From contig JAUNPU010000006.1 in assembly GCA_030536555.1 (NCBI GenBank), positions 62,001-126,000 on the forward strand: a stretch of DNA of 64,000 bases, written 5' to 3'. The stretch comes from Eubacteriales bacterium (GTDB lineage: Bacteria > Bacillota > Clostridia > Lachnospirales > Lachnospiraceae). How positions within the stretch are numbered: the stretch's first letter is position 1; every line of letters begins with the position of its first letter. Below are positions 17,299 through 26,443 of this stretch, in pieces. Below the pieces are notes generated by a model. That model was not told the origin of the DNA, ran no database searches, and saw only the letters and a program-made list of their open reading frames with translations. The position numbers were made by a program, and so were the translations under genes.

Positions 17299-18453
17299 TT
17301 ATCCTCTCTGATATCTGCGAAGCACCGGTACGAGCTCTTTCAGCACGTCGATGCAGTAATCGATTTCCTCTTTTGTGTTGAACAGTCCGAAGCTGAACCG
17401 AATTGTGGAATCCAGCAGCTTCTGCGCCACTCCGATGCCCTTCAGTGTCCCGCTGATGCCCGGATGATGGGAGGAGCAGGCAGAACCGGAGGACACGTAT
17501 ATGCCCCGGTCTTCCAGCGCGTGAAGCAGCACCTCGCTGCGCACGCCCTCAAAGCTGACACTGACGATCTGCGGCGCACTGTCCGTGCCCTTTTTGCTGT
17601 TGACCACCGTACCTTCAATCTCGCCCATCCGGTCGGTCATATAGTCCTTTAACCCGATCAGGTGACGGACCTTTTCCTCGTGGTTGGTGTACATCTCCCT
17701 GGCCGCAACCCCAAGTCCTGCCGCGCCCGGAACATTTTCCGTACCGGAGCGCAGTCCTGCCTGCTGACCGCCGCCGTAGATCAGGGGCTTGATCTTCACC
17801 CCGTTTGCAATGTACAGAAATCCGATGCCCTTTGGTCCGTGGATCTTGTGTCCGCTGACTGACAAAAGGTCGATGCCCTGCTTCTTCGGACGGATCACAT
17901 ACTTTCCGTATGCCTGAATGGCGTCCACATGAAGCAGCGTCTTCGGGTTCTTCTTCTTGACGATGCGGGAGATCTCCTCCACCGGCTCCACAGCGCCAAC
18001 CTCATTGTTCACATACATCACCGACACCAGGATCGTGTCCGGGCGAACCGCCTCCTCCAGCTGCTGCAGGCTGATGTGTCCGTCATGGTCCACCGGCAGG
18101 AAGGTCACCTCAAATCCCAGCTCTTCCAGATAGGCAAGGGGATTGTACACCGACGGATGCTCGATGGCGGTGGAAATGATATGCTTTCCCGCTCTCTGGT
18201 TCGCCAGTGCGGTGCCGATCAGCGCCATATTGTTGGACTCGGAACCGCCGGAGGTGAACAGAATCTCCTTGTCTGCCGCCTTCAGGGTCTTTGCAATCTC
18301 TGCCCGGGCTTCCCGGATATACTGCTCCGCCTCCATACCCTTGCGGTGCTTGGCTGCTGCATTGCCGTAGTCCACGGTCATGGTCTTCACCACAATATCC
18401 ATAACACTGTCCAGCACCCGCGTGGTGGCGGAATTATCAAAATATGCTTCCAT
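17299..18453 (-). CDS. cysteine desulfurase (NifS/IscS family), partner of ThiI
   Basis: A PLP enzyme that removes sulfur from cysteine and passes it on as a persulfide. Family features: FDNSATTRV at the N-terminus, HPSV, HVDAIQAYGK, the PLP lysine in SVSGHKIHGPKG (about residue 203), and the active-site loop SSGSACSSHHPG with the sulfur-carrying Cys. Length 384 is normal. Direct linkage to thiI (3 bp) suggests it serves tRNA thiolation (NifZ/IscS-like role); no scaffold IscU is near, which argues against a main Fe-S assembly role. Confidence 0.92.
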   Translation of the reverse strand: MEAYFDNSATTRVLDSVMDIVVKTMTVDYGNAAAKHRKGMEAEQYIREARAEIAKTLKAADKEILFTSGGSESNNMALIGTALANQRAGKHIISTAIEHPSVYNPLAYLEELGFEVTFLPVDHDGHISLQQLEEAVRPDTILVSVMYVNNEVGAVEPVEEISRIVKKKNPKTLLHVDAIQAYGKYVIRPKKQGIDLLSVSGHKIHGPKGIGFLYIANGVKIKPLIYGGGQQAGLRSGTENVPGAAGLGVAAREMYTNHEEKVRHLIGLKDYMTDRMGEIEGTVVNSKKGTDSAPQIVSVSFEGVRSEVLLHALEDRGIYVSSGSACSSHHPGISGTLKGIGVAQKLLDSTIRFSFGLFNTKEEIDYCIDVLKELVPVLRRYQRG

Positions 18454-18496
18454 AACTGTCTATTACTCCTTACTGTTACATGTCTTCCGGCTGCTG

Positions 18497-19234
18497 TCAG
18501 GATTCCAGCTGGAACATCAGAATCGACAAGGTGGTCATGCCTGCCGTCTCTGTCCTTAAAATCCGTCTTCCCAGGGTAATCGGGTGAATGCCCGCGGCAA
18601 TCGCCTGCTCCACTTCCTCCACATCGAAGCCGCCTTCCGGCCCGATGAAGATGCCGACCTGCATACCCGGTCTGATGGCAGCCAGCACCTGTCTGGTCTC
18701 CGCCATGCCCTCTGCCAGCTCATAGGGAATCAGGTTCACGTCAAAGGCTCCGGCATAGGTATATGCCTCCTTAAGCGTCATGACCCCGGTCACCTCCGGC
18801 ACCAGCATACGTCCCGACTGCTTGGCTGCGCTCTCTGCAATGGCATTCCAGCGCTTGACCTTACTCTCTTCCTTCTTCTTATCCAGCTTCACCACTGCCC
18901 GTCTGGTTGCCACCGGAATGATCTGGTAGACCCCAAGCTCCACAGCCTTCTGGATGATCAGCTCCATCTTGTCGCTCTTTGGCAGTCCCTGAAACAGGTA
19001 AAGCCTTGCAGGCAGCTCACTGGAATCCGTCTCCTCCGACAGAATCCGCGCCCGGATCTCCTCGGAACCGATGGTCTCCAGCTCACAGACATAGTTTCTG
19101 GAAATGCCGTCCCGGATTCCCACCTGCTCTCCCGCCTTCATGCGCAGCACGTTGCGGATATGGTTCACATCCTGCCCGGTGATCACGGCATAGCCGTCCA
19201 TGATTTGCACCGGTGTCACAAAAAAATGATACAT
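18497..19234 (-). CDS. rsmE: 16S rRNA (uracil-1498 N3) methyltransferase RsmE
   Basis: A SPOUT-class methyltransferase of 245 residues. Family marks are MYHFFV at the start, HIRNVLRMKAGE, the central KSDKMELIIQKAVELGV and SAAKQSGRM, and the knotted SAM site FIGPEGGFDVEEVE and LGRRILRTETA. It modifies U1498 in the decoding region of the small subunit. It follows prmA by 15 bp; the rsmE-prmA pair is common in Firmicutes. Confidence 0.94.
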   Translation of the reverse strand: MYHFFVTPVQIMDGYAVITGQDVNHIRNVLRMKAGEQVGIRDGISRNYVCELETIGSEEIRARILSEETDSSELPARLYLFQGLPKSDKMELIIQKAVELGVYQIIPVATRRAVVKLDKKKEESKVKRWNAIAESAAKQSGRMLVPEVTGVMTLKEAYTYAGAFDVNLIPYELAEGMAETRQVLAAIRPGMQVGIFIGPEGGFDVEEVEQAIAAGIHPITLGRRILRTETAGMTTLSILMFQLES

Positions 19235-19249
19235 ACTCCCGCTCCCCGA

Positions 19250-20206
19250 CTACTTTCTGCGTGCAGTGATGGATACCCAGTCACCCTGATAGGTGGTCTC
19301 CAGGATCTCCAGTTCCTCATTGGCTTCCATGGCGTCGCGCACATCCTGCTCCTTGGTGTTGATGATGCCGGAGGTGATGAAGATGCCGCCGTGCTTCAAG
19401 TGCTGGCAGATCTCCCCCTGCAGCATGATGATCACCGGTGCCAGGATATTGGCTACCGCAATGTCATAGCACTCGTAACCGGCCTTGTCCTGCACATCCT
19501 TCTCGTCGATGATATTTCCCTGAATCACCTCGAATTTGTCGGTGGAAATGTCATTGGATTCCAGATTCTCGCCCACAGCCACGATGGCATTTTCATCTAA
19601 ATCCGTGCCGAACACGTCCTTTGCACCCAGCTTTAAAGCCGCGATGCCCAGGATACCGCTTCCGGTTCCCACATCGATGATTCTGGAGTCTGCGTTGACG
19701 AACTTGCGCAGCTGGCGGATACACAGCTGAGTAGTCTCATGCATGCCCGTACCAAATGCGGTACCCGGGTCAATCTGAATCAGCAGCTTGTCCTTATGCT
19801 CCTCCGGGATGGTCTCCCAGGTCGGCTTGATCAGGATATCATCCACCGTAAAGGGCTTGAAATACTGCTTCCAGTTGTTGATCCAGTCCTTATCCTCCGT
19901 CTCAGAGGTGGAAATGGTGCGCTCGCCCACATCCACGAACTGGCTTAAGTCATCCAGACCTTCCTCGATCTGCCGGAGAATGCTCTCCAGATTTGCCAGA
20001 TCTTCCAGATAGAAGCTGACTTTGGCAGTACCGTCATCCGGCGGAAGCTCCGGCAGAATGTCGATGAACATGCCCTTGGTGTCCGCCTCGGACAGAGGGA
20101 TATTGTCCTCGATCTCGATTCCCTCGATTCCGATCTCATCCAGCATGCTGCTGATCAGATCTACCGCTTCCGTTGTGGTCTTTAATGTAAATTTGGTCCA
20201 CTTCAT
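19250..20206 (-). CDS. prmA: ribosomal protein L11 methyltransferase
   Basis: Trimethylates L11 using SAM. The 318-residue protein has the N-terminal substrate-recognition domain (MKWTKFTLKTTTEAVDLIS), the linker with DPGTAFGTGMHETTQ, and SAM motif I IIDVGTGSGILGIAALKLGA, followed by VANILAPVI, all typical of PrmA. GGAGAGG lies upstream of the ATG. It is probably cotranscribed with rsmE, thiI and the desulfurase further downstream. Confidence 0.95.
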   Translation of the reverse strand: MKWTKFTLKTTTEAVDLISSMLDEIGIEGIEIEDNIPLSEADTKGMFIDILPELPPDDGTAKVSFYLEDLANLESILRQIEEGLDDLSQFVDVGERTISTSETEDKDWINNWKQYFKPFTVDDILIKPTWETIPEEHKDKLLIQIDPGTAFGTGMHETTQLCIRQLRKFVNADSRIIDVGTGSGILGIAALKLGAKDVFGTDLDENAIVAVGENLESNDISTDKFEVIQGNIIDEKDVQDKAGYECYDIAVANILAPVIIMLQGEICQHLKHGGIFITSGIINTKEQDVRDAMEANEELEILETTYQGDWVSITARRK

Positions 20207-20264
20207 GTCGCCTCTCCTTTTCTTATGTGTATGTTATCTTTTGATTGTTTCCTGTTCTTCTGTA

Positions 20265-21026
20265 TCAAACCCCGGTTACCACTTTCAAAAACAGCACAGC
20301 CAGCACCACCAGGATCACCGGCCGCACGATCTTCTGACCGTTCTGTACTACCAGTCCGGATCCCATATAATGTCCCGCAATGCAGAACACGCCGGCAGTC
20401 AGTCCCAGCCCATAGTATACCGTTCCGTTTGCCAGGAATGTCACCAGTGCCGCCACATTGGACGACAGATTGATCACCTTCGTCAGCGCCGATGCCTGAC
20501 GCACTTCCATCTGTGCTGCTCCTGTCAGCACCAGAATGAGAAATGTCCCTGTTCCCGGTCCGTAGAATCCGTCATATCCGCCGATCAAAAATGCCGCCAG
20601 AACAGCAATCGCAAATGCCGTCCTGTCTGACAGCTGCTTTCCCTGCGCCGAAGTATCCAGATTCTTGTTGCGAAGCACATAAAACGCAACAATCGGCAGA
20701 ATCACCACCATCAGATTCTTAAGCACCTGCTCACTGACAAGCAGCGACAGACCGGAGCCGATGGAGGAGCCGATCAGGGATACCACTGAGGCACAGACCG
20801 CGATCTGAATCATTCGCTTCCCCTTTATATATCCGTTTTTCAGATACCGTCCGGTAGAAATGCTCGTTCCCATGGCAGAAGCCAGCTTGTTGGTTCCAAG
20901 CGCAAAGTGAGCCGGCACACCGGCAATAATATAAGCCGGCAGTGAGATCAGTCCGCCGCCTCCTGCAATAGAGTCCACAAATCCAGCCAGAAACATCAGC
21001 GGACATACAATCAGATATTGCAACAT
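20265..21026 (-). CDS. TSUP-family permease (TauE/SafE type)
   Basis: An eight-helix membrane permease of the sulfite exporter/TSUP family, about 253 residues. The paired family repeats are visible as AGFVDSIAGGGGLISLPA near the N-terminus and GGYDGFYGPGTGTFL in the second half. TSUP proteins move sulfite, sulfonates or other organic anions; the substrate cannot be inferred here. The ORF is open to 21068, but the ATG at 21026 (MLQYLIV) starts the first membrane helix and is preferred. It follows gpr's end on the same strand. Confidence 0.85.
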   Translation of the reverse strand: MLQYLIVCPLMFLAGFVDSIAGGGGLISLPAYIIAGVPAHFALGTNKLASAMGTSISTGRYLKNGYIKGKRMIQIAVCASVVSLIGSSIGSGLSLLVSEQVLKNLMVVILPIVAFYVLRNKNLDTSAQGKQLSDRTAFAIAVLAAFLIGGYDGFYGPGTGTFLILVLTGAAQMEVRQASALTKVINLSSNVAALVTFLANGTVYYGLGLTAGVFCIAGHYMGSGLVVQNGQKIVRPVILVVLAVLFLKVVTGV

Positions 21027-21111
21027 AATCCTGTTCTCTTTTCCTTCGTAATTTCGACAAAAAACCACATGATATCATAACACAGAACCAGTTGCTTTAC
21101 AACCGTTTTCC

Positions 21112-22209
21112 TCAAAATACCGCCTGATGGATGCCCTCGGAGATGGTAAAGCTCAGCTGCTCCACCATCTCGTCAATATTGGGCGGGGTCACGTAGAGTC
21201 TGCCAAACTCCGGCTCCAGCAGCTCCCGGATCAGATCATACTGTTCATCCGGCTCCATATCCCGGACAAATTCCCCCATCCCCTTCGTCGCCATGCTGCC
21301 TGCCAGCGCCTGAATCATGGTGTTCACCGTGTCATGGACAATGGCAGCGGCTCCCACCACCGTCGGCACGCCGATGGCAAGCACCGGCACTCCCAGACTC
21401 TCCCTGGTCAGCCGGTGACGGTGATTCCCCACACCGGAGCCGGGATGGATTCCCGTATCCGTCAGCTGGATGGTGGTACCAAGCCTGCGGATGCTGCGGG
21501 CCGCCAGGGCATCGATGACGATCAGCAGATCCGGTCCGGTCTCATGGATGACCCCCTTTAGGATCTCCGCTGTCTCCATGCCCGTCTGTGCCATGACGCC
21601 GGGCACCAGACCGCTTAAGACCGGAAGCCTCCGCTTCCGGCAGAAGTCCTCCCCGTACTGCTGATTTAAGTGGCGGGTCACCTCCAGATGGCTGATGACC
21701 TTGGGACCTAAGGCATCCGGGGTCACAAAGCTGTTTCCCAGCCCCACCACCAGGATGCTGACCTGCCTCAGATCAGAAGCCTCTCCCGGCAAGCCTTCCG
21801 CGTTCTTCGACTCCCGTTCCATCAGCTGCCCCGCCAGCTGCCGGATGTGTTTTGCCAGCTCCCCCGCCACCTCTGCGTGATAGTCTTCATCCTTCCTTGC
21901 CAGCTGATCCGCCTCCAGCGTCAGGTAGGTGCCGCAGGGCTTTCCCATGGCACGCTGCCCCCGCTCATCCAGAATCTTCACCTCCGTCAGCTTCACCGCA
22001 CTTTTCTCCTCGTGCCACTCCCGCAGGGAGACCCCCGAGATCTCCCCGCCGTCTCCCGGGTAGCTCTCCCGCTCCTCCAGCGCCAGATCGGTCCGCACCT
22101 CAAACTCCGGATTCTTCTCACCAGGATATTTCTCTCCCTGATATTTCCCGCACCGCTCCTTCACTTCGCATTCCTCCATTCTCTGCCATTTGACCGCCGA
22201 CAGGGCCAT
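21112..22209 (-). CDS. gpr: spore germination protease GPR
   Basis: The aspartic-type endopeptidase that degrades small acid-soluble proteins when spores germinate; made as an inactive proenzyme. The 365-residue protein contains FEVRTDLALEE near the N-terminus (maturation region) and the core VVGLGNSFVTPDALGPKVISH, GLVPGVMAQTGMET and PDLLIVIDALAARS. It marks the organism as a spore former. The insert between the two parts is longer and more charged than usual. The start is uncertain: a GTG at 22164 lies 8 nt after GGAGG, while the ATG at 22209 has only AAGGG close by. Confidence 0.93.
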   Translation of the reverse strand: MALSAVKWQRMEECEVKERCGKYQGEKYPGEKNPEFEVRTDLALEERESYPGDGGEISGVSLREWHEEKSAVKLTEVKILDERGQRAMGKPCGTYLTLEADQLARKDEDYHAEVAGELAKHIRQLAGQLMERESKNAEGLPGEASDLRQVSILVVGLGNSFVTPDALGPKVISHLEVTRHLNQQYGEDFCRKRRLPVLSGLVPGVMAQTGMETAEILKGVIHETGPDLLIVIDALAARSIRRLGTTIQLTDTGIHPGSGVGNHRHRLTRESLGVPVLAIGVPTVVGAAAIVHDTVNTMIQALAGSMATKGMGEFVRDMEPDEQYDLIRELLEPEFGRLYVTPPNIDEMVEQLSFTISEGIHQAVF

Positions 22210-22246
22210 TTCCCTTAGTTTTCTGCAAAAACAGGCAATTTATGTA

Positions 22247-22275
22247 TTGACATTTATCTTTAAATTAGGTAGAAT
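22247..22275 (+). promoter_or_regulatory. rpsT promoter
   Basis: TTGACA (22247-22252), 17-bp spacer, TAGAAT (22270-22275). The leader to the rpsT start is about 88 nt. Confidence 0.85.
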
Positions 22276-22369
22276 ACAAAAGTATGTTTACATTGAACTG
22301 TCCGTGTCCAGACTTTGATGCAAACCAAAGACTATAATTAATCAATATTTATAATTGGAGGTGCCCAGA

Positions 22370-22633
22370 TTGGCTAATATTAAATCTGCAAAAAAAAGAA
22401 TCGTCGTTAATGAAACCAAGGCTGCTAGAAATAAAGCAATCAGATCCAAAGTGAAGACTGCTTGCAAGAAAGTAGACGCTGCTGTAACTGCCGGAGACAA
22501 GGCTGCTGCTCAGGTAAGTTTAGTTGCTGCTATTTCCGAGATCGACAAGGCTTGCACGAAGGGTGTATACCACAAGAACACCGCTTCCAGAAAAGTATCC
22601 CGTCTGTCCAAAGCAGTGAATGCAATGGCTTAA
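22370..22633 (+). CDS. rpsT: 30S ribosomal protein S20
   Basis: An 87-residue basic protein beginning LANIKSAKKR with the typical S20 helices (NKAIRSKVKTACKKVDAAV) and the tail HKNTASRKVSRLSKAVN. It binds 16S rRNA at the bottom of the small subunit. The start is a TTG at 22370 with GGAGG 8 nt upstream; another in-frame TTG at 22355 overlaps that ribosome site and is not used. Initiation at a weak codon is also known for rpsT elsewhere and may take part in autoregulation. Divergent from gpr, which is the usual neighbour. Confidence 0.96.
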   Translation: MANIKSAKKRIVVNETKAARNKAIRSKVKTACKKVDAAVTAGDKAAAQVSLVAAISEIDKACTKGVYHKNTASRKVSRLSKAVNAMA

Positions 22634-22669
22634 CCCATCATAGACTGGAACTTAACTATCATAAATAAG

Positions 22670-22714
22670 AGACTCCGACTTCCCTGGGTGTGAGGGAGAT
22701 CGGAGTCTTTTTTT
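22670..22714 (+). terminator. rpsT terminator
   Basis: AGACTCCGA (22670-22678) and TCGGAGTCT (22700-22708) form a 9-bp stem with inner pairing, followed by a run of T. Confidence 0.92.
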
Positions 22715-22728
22715 GTTATATTCATTCT

Positions 22729-23511
22729 TTACATGATACCGGTCAGCTTTCCGATGGAGAGAAGAATAGAAAATACAGCCACGCCACGCTTCAGCAGCGT
22801 CTGATTCACCTTCACTGCCATTCGGCTTCCGTAGAATACGCCGATTCCATGGGACACCAGCGCCGCCGCCAGGAACGGAAGCACCGCCCCGATGTCACAC
22901 TGGGTCAGATAACCGACCGCCGCCGGAATCCCGATGAAGATCGAGTTAAAGAGCGCCACGCCTACGGCAGTGCGGATGGGCATACCCAGCACCACCAGAA
23001 GCGGCATCACAAGCACCGGACCGCCTGCTCCGGACAGGGAACAGATGATGCCGGTCACAAACCCAAGAAGCAGGGTCAGGGGAAGATTGCCGAGAAGTCC
23101 TTTCTCTTTTTTCGCGCCCTCATGACCACCCGGCTCAGAGGACGACTTCTTATCCTTCCGCAGGAGAATGGAGATGCCGGACAGCAGCACCACCAGATAC
23201 AGGATCACCTTCACCTGTGCTTCCGGAATGATCAGGTTCAGCTTCACACCCAGAAGCGCTCCTGCCAGACTTCCCACGCTGAGGCGGATTCCAAAGGGAA
23301 TATCCAGATTCCCCGCCTTCCGGTAGCTGATGGACCCCAGAACCCCCGACACGATAAATGCCGCAAAGCTGAGAGCCAGGCTTTCCGCCACCCCCATGGA
23401 AAGGCTTCCCACATAAAACATGGGAAGCAGAAATCCCGCCACTCCACAGAGTCCTACGATTGCTCCGACCACAAGATTCACGACTGCCGCCGCTGCCAAT
23501 GCCAAACTCAT
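22729..23511 (-). CDS. TSUP-family permease, last gene of the DUF3100 operon
   Basis: A 260-residue membrane protein of the TauE/SafE family: N-terminal half with VVGAIVGLCGVAGFLLP, a charged loop (KDKKSSSEPGGHEGAKKEK), and second half with GIICSLSGAGGPVLVMPLL, the inverted family repeat. Its ATG shares one base with the TAA of the amidohydrolase gene (TAATG), so the two are translationally coupled and probably act on related compounds: the permease could bring in the substrate or expel a product of the hydrolase. Substrate unknown. Confidence 0.87.
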   Translation of the reverse strand: MSLALAAAAVVNLVVGAIVGLCGVAGFLLPMFYVGSLSMGVAESLALSFAAFIVSGVLGSISYRKAGNLDIPFGIRLSVGSLAGALLGVKLNLIIPEAQVKVILYLVVLLSGISILLRKDKKSSSEPGGHEGAKKEKGLLGNLPLTLLLGFVTGIICSLSGAGGPVLVMPLLVVLGMPIRTAVGVALFNSIFIGIPAAVGYLTQCDIGAVLPFLAAALVSHGIGVFYGSRMAVKVNQTLLKRGVAVFSILLSIGKLTGIM

Positions 23512-24824
23512 TACAAAATTCCTTCCTTTTTCATGTATTCTTTTGCCTCATACAGGATCCGTTCCTCATCCAGAACCTTCACCTCCCGGTTCCGCATCAG
23601 AATCTCGCCGCCCACGATCATATCCTGAACGTCACCGCTTCCCACACACTCAAACACGGTGTGCAGCAGATTCCCGCTTGGAATCAGGCAGGCATCATCC
23701 AGCCGGATTCCGATCAGATCGGCATTCCAGCCCGCTTCGATCCGTCCGCAGCTTCCCGTCTCATTGACCGCACCGGCGCCGCCCTCAAACATCATCCGGA
23801 AAAGGACCTCCGCAGGCATCACCTTGGGATTCCGGTTGGGAACTCCGTGATAAATGTTCATAACCGAGCGGAATATCCGCATCTCATTCCAGAGGCTCAA
23901 GCCTCCGTGAGCCGCACCGTCAGAGCCAAAGCCGGGCACAATGCCTCTGTTCAGCAGATCCGGCGTATCGGGAACCGCTTTTCCGCAGTTGCTGAAGGGA
24001 CAATGGCAGATCTTTATGCCATATTCCCGGATCAGCTCCTTCTCCTCTTCCGAAAGAATCAGGCTGTGTGCCCCCAGGAATCGGTCAGACAGCACCCCCA
24101 TCTGCTCCAGATAGACATAGGGGCGGACTCCATTTCGCTTCAGGATTCCATCGATCTCGCCCTGATACTCATTCATATGAGCCTGAAGCATGGCATTTCG
24201 CTCCGCTGCATGTTCAGCCGTCAGGCTTACCAGCCGGTCGGAACAGGAGTTGAGGGCACGCAGGGAGTAGTACACCTGCATCCGCCCTCTGCCATTCCAG
24301 TTATCATAAAGAGTATCCATATGGCGCACTGCCGTCTCCGCGTCCATGGCAATGCTGGCAGGAAGTCCCTCCTCATCCATGGTGGAACAGGACAGCCGCC
24401 CTCTCAGTCCGCTTGTTTCATAGACAGCCGCCGCCTCATCCATATAGTAGCTTCCTGCATCCACAAATGCCGTGGTGCCGGATTTCATCATTTCCAGCGC
24501 CGCAATCTCGGCGGACAGCCGCATCTTCTCCGGGGTCAGCGTGCTTTCAAAGGGAAGCATCACACGGGTCCAGATAATCGGCTTTGCATCCAGCACCAGT
24601 CCCTTTAGCAGCTGCTGTCCCGTGTGCATATGGCTGTCTGTCAGACCGGGCATATAAAGCCGGTCCCTTCCGTCCAGCACCTGCGCCGCCTCAAACGCCT
24701 CCGCCTGATGCTCCGTCACTGCCAGAATCTTCCCGTCTTTGACCGCAATATCCATCCCGGTCTTTATGGTTTCATAATCCGTCATTACGGTTGTATTTTC
24801 AATCAGCAAATCACATGTACCCAT
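23511..24824 (-). CDS. amidohydrolase/deaminase of the TrzA/AtzA-SsnA superfamily
   Basis: A 437-residue metal-dependent hydrolase. The metal motif SHMHTG lies about residue 64, the barrel contains HMNEY (metal His), ICHCPFSN and GFGSDGAAHGG (catalytic Asp), and the composite beta domain is seen at both ends (TDYETIKTGMDIAVKDGKI; ADLIGIRLDD). Relatives deaminate guanine, S-adenosylhomocysteine, triazines or related heterocycles. Which one is not readable here. An ATG at 24824, 5 nt after GGAGG, is preferred to that at 24836. It sits in an operon with the DUF3100 proteins and a TSUP permease. Confidence 0.85.
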   Translation of the reverse strand: MGTCDLLIENTTVMTDYETIKTGMDIAVKDGKILAVTEHQAEAFEAAQVLDGRDRLYMPGLTDSHMHTGQQLLKGLVLDAKPIIWTRVMLPFESTLTPEKMRLSAEIAALEMMKSGTTAFVDAGSYYMDEAAAVYETSGLRGRLSCSTMDEEGLPASIAMDAETAVRHMDTLYDNWNGRGRMQVYYSLRALNSCSDRLVSLTAEHAAERNAMLQAHMNEYQGEIDGILKRNGVRPYVYLEQMGVLSDRFLGAHSLILSEEEKELIREYGIKICHCPFSNCGKAVPDTPDLLNRGIVPGFGSDGAAHGGLSLWNEMRIFRSVMNIYHGVPNRNPKVMPAEVLFRMMFEGGAGAVNETGSCGRIEAGWNADLIGIRLDDACLIPSGNLLHTVFECVGSGDVQDMIVGGEILMRNREVKVLDEERILYEAKEYMKKEGIL

Positions 24825-24867
24825 AGCATCCTCCATTTTCAGCCAGTTTATATTTCCAGGTTTCAGA

Positions 24868-25314
24868 TCAGATTGCTCCGCTCAGCTTCAGAATCAGGGA
24901 ATCCCAGATACAGGATCCCAGAAATGTTCCGGTCATCACCAGGATTCCGACAATCAGAATCTTCGGTCCCTGCTTGATAAATGCCTTCAGCTGATCTCCG
25001 ATTGCCAGTCCCGCATAAGCACCCACCATCGTAAACGGCGCAGTAAAGTTGATTTTTGACGCCGATGTGATCACAAATTCACGAATCGGACTTAAGGGGC
25101 AGGCGAACAAGAGACCGATGATCGCGCAGTATGCAACGATGGGGAGACGGAGGGGGATGCATTTCGTACACGCCACACCCAGCATGGAAATGATCACCAG
25201 AATCACCAGCCCCGGAAGTGACTCCAGAAAGCCGACACCATAGCCGATAAAGTTCGCAAGTCCTGTCCCGCAGGCACCTACTGCCAGTAAAAATAACCAT
25301 TCAAGATATCTCAT
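24868..25314 (-). CDS. small integral membrane protein paired with DUF3100
   Basis: A 148-residue, strongly hydrophobic protein with about four membrane helices (residues 4-25, 33-50, 58-72 and about 118-140). Glycine-rich stretches (GACGTGLANFIGYGVG; GAYAGLAIGDQL) suggest helix packing as in transporters. Its ATG overlaps the TGA of the DUF3100 gene (ATGA), so it is probably the second subunit of the same membrane complex. I do not recognise a named family with certainty. Confidence 0.75.
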   Translation of the reverse strand: MRYLEWLFLLAVGACGTGLANFIGYGVGFLESLPGLVILVIISMLGVACTKCIPLRLPIVAYCAIIGLLFACPLSPIREFVITSASKINFTAPFTMVGAYAGLAIGDQLKAFIKQGPKILIVGILVMTGTFLGSCIWDSLILKLSGAI

Positions 25315-26174
25315 ACGTTCTCCTTTCCCTCGCCCTGTCTCGTTTTCCGGGCAACTCTGCCAAGTCTCGGTTCCAGCACACGGTACAGCCGGTCACAGAG
25401 CGGAATGGCAAGAAACATGTTGATGTAGATTCCGGTGATTCCCGCCATGGTCTCCCCTACGCTTGCCAGCGTGGAAATCGTCTCCGCCGACTCCGGATAA
25501 ATGGCACACAGGGATGCGCTGGCGCTTGCCATCATGATTCCAGCTCCCACACCGGATGCCAGACCCAGTGCCTCCGGATGGAATATGCCGGTCATCGCCA
25601 CCGCCGATGCCAGAATTCCAAAATAGATGGTCCCCACCATTCCGCCTACGATGTAGATGGAAAGACTGCCTCGCGCCTCCGCCGAATCCGGTCCGTAAAT
25701 GTTGTTGATCAGCGCCATATGGTATTCCCGGTTGATGGAGAAGCAGGCTCCCACCGCCTCCCGCTTCATGCCCAGAAGAATGGCGATCGGCAGAGAAAAC
25801 AGGATTCCGAACAGATTTCCAAATCCGTGAAGCAGCACCGCCGGACCTGCACTCAAGATTGTCTCAATGTTGCCTCCTGCCGTAATGCCAAGCTTTGCGA
25901 TAAACGGTGCGATTCCCACCACCACCAGCTTGGACGCTGCTTTTACCTGCTTACTTTCCACGATTTTCAGGACCTCCGGTCCGCTGACCACGCCCAGAAT
26001 GATCGCGTAGAAGATCGGGAACAGGATAAATTTGCCTGCGCCGCAGGGAATCTCGATTTTTCCGATGCTGTCCGCAATCAGAATAAATACAAACGCCAGC
26101 AGGTAAATCTTCCACTCTGTCCGTATCCTCTCCCCCAATGAGGGATACGCATAGGTTTCGTTCTTTTTCGCCAT
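25311..26174 (-). CDS. DUF3100 membrane protein
   Basis: A 287-residue polytopic membrane protein that fits DUF3100: about eight hydrophobic segments, with SIGKIEIPCGAGKFILFPIF, GGNIETILSAGPAVLLHGFGN and SINREYHMALINNIYGPDS as conserved-looking pieces. The gene is first in an operon with the small membrane partner, the amidohydrolase and a TSUP permease, and is divergent from a Crp/Fnr gene. This layout suggests uptake of a small organic anion or heterocycle followed by hydrolysis, but the substrate is unknown. Confidence 0.8.
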   Translation of the reverse strand: MAKKNETYAYPSLGERIRTEWKIYLLAFVFILIADSIGKIEIPCGAGKFILFPIFYAIILGVVSGPEVLKIVESKQVKAASKLVVVGIAPFIAKLGITAGGNIETILSAGPAVLLHGFGNLFGILFSLPIAILLGMKREAVGACFSINREYHMALINNIYGPDSAEARGSLSIYIVGGMVGTIYFGILASAVAMTGIFHPEALGLASGVGAGIMMASASASLCAIYPESAETISTLASVGETMAGITGIYINMFLAIPLCDRLYRVLEPRLGRVARKTRQGEGKENV

Positions 26175-26246
26175 AACATGTCCTCCTTTTCACCTTGATT
26201 GTGCAGTCACGCTGCATCTTTCGTCATGTTATTTCCTTGTGTCTCC

Positions 26247-26283
26247 ATCCTAACAGATGACCCGGTTTTTCAAAAAGGACATT
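26247..26283 (-). promoter_or_regulatory. predicted promoter and box of the DUF3100 operon
   Basis: On the minus strand the -10 box is TAGGAT (26247-26252) and a weak -35 box is TTTGAA (26269-26274, 16-bp spacing). Directly upstream lies AATGTCCTT (26275-26283). The same nonamer occurs at the matching place in the divergent crp promoter. Confidence 0.5.
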
Positions 26284-26339
26284 TGAGCACTTTTCAACAT
26301 TCCCTGTCTATTTTCCGGCATTATTTATGCGAAACGCAC

Positions 26340-26375
26340 AATGTCCTTGTCCTTTTCCGGCTTTCATGCTATAAT
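26340..26375 (+). promoter_or_regulatory. predicted promoter and box of the Crp/Fnr gene at 26444
   Basis: TTGTCC (26347-26352), 17-bp spacer, TATAAT (26370-26375). AATGTCCTT (26340-26348) overlaps the -35 box and mirrors the copy in the divergent DUF3100 promoter. Confidence 0.6.
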
Positions 26376-26443
26376 TCATAGCAATATATTCAGATTGTTT
26401 CTGTATACAAACATATTTTTCAAAAAATTTCAGGAGAATCACT

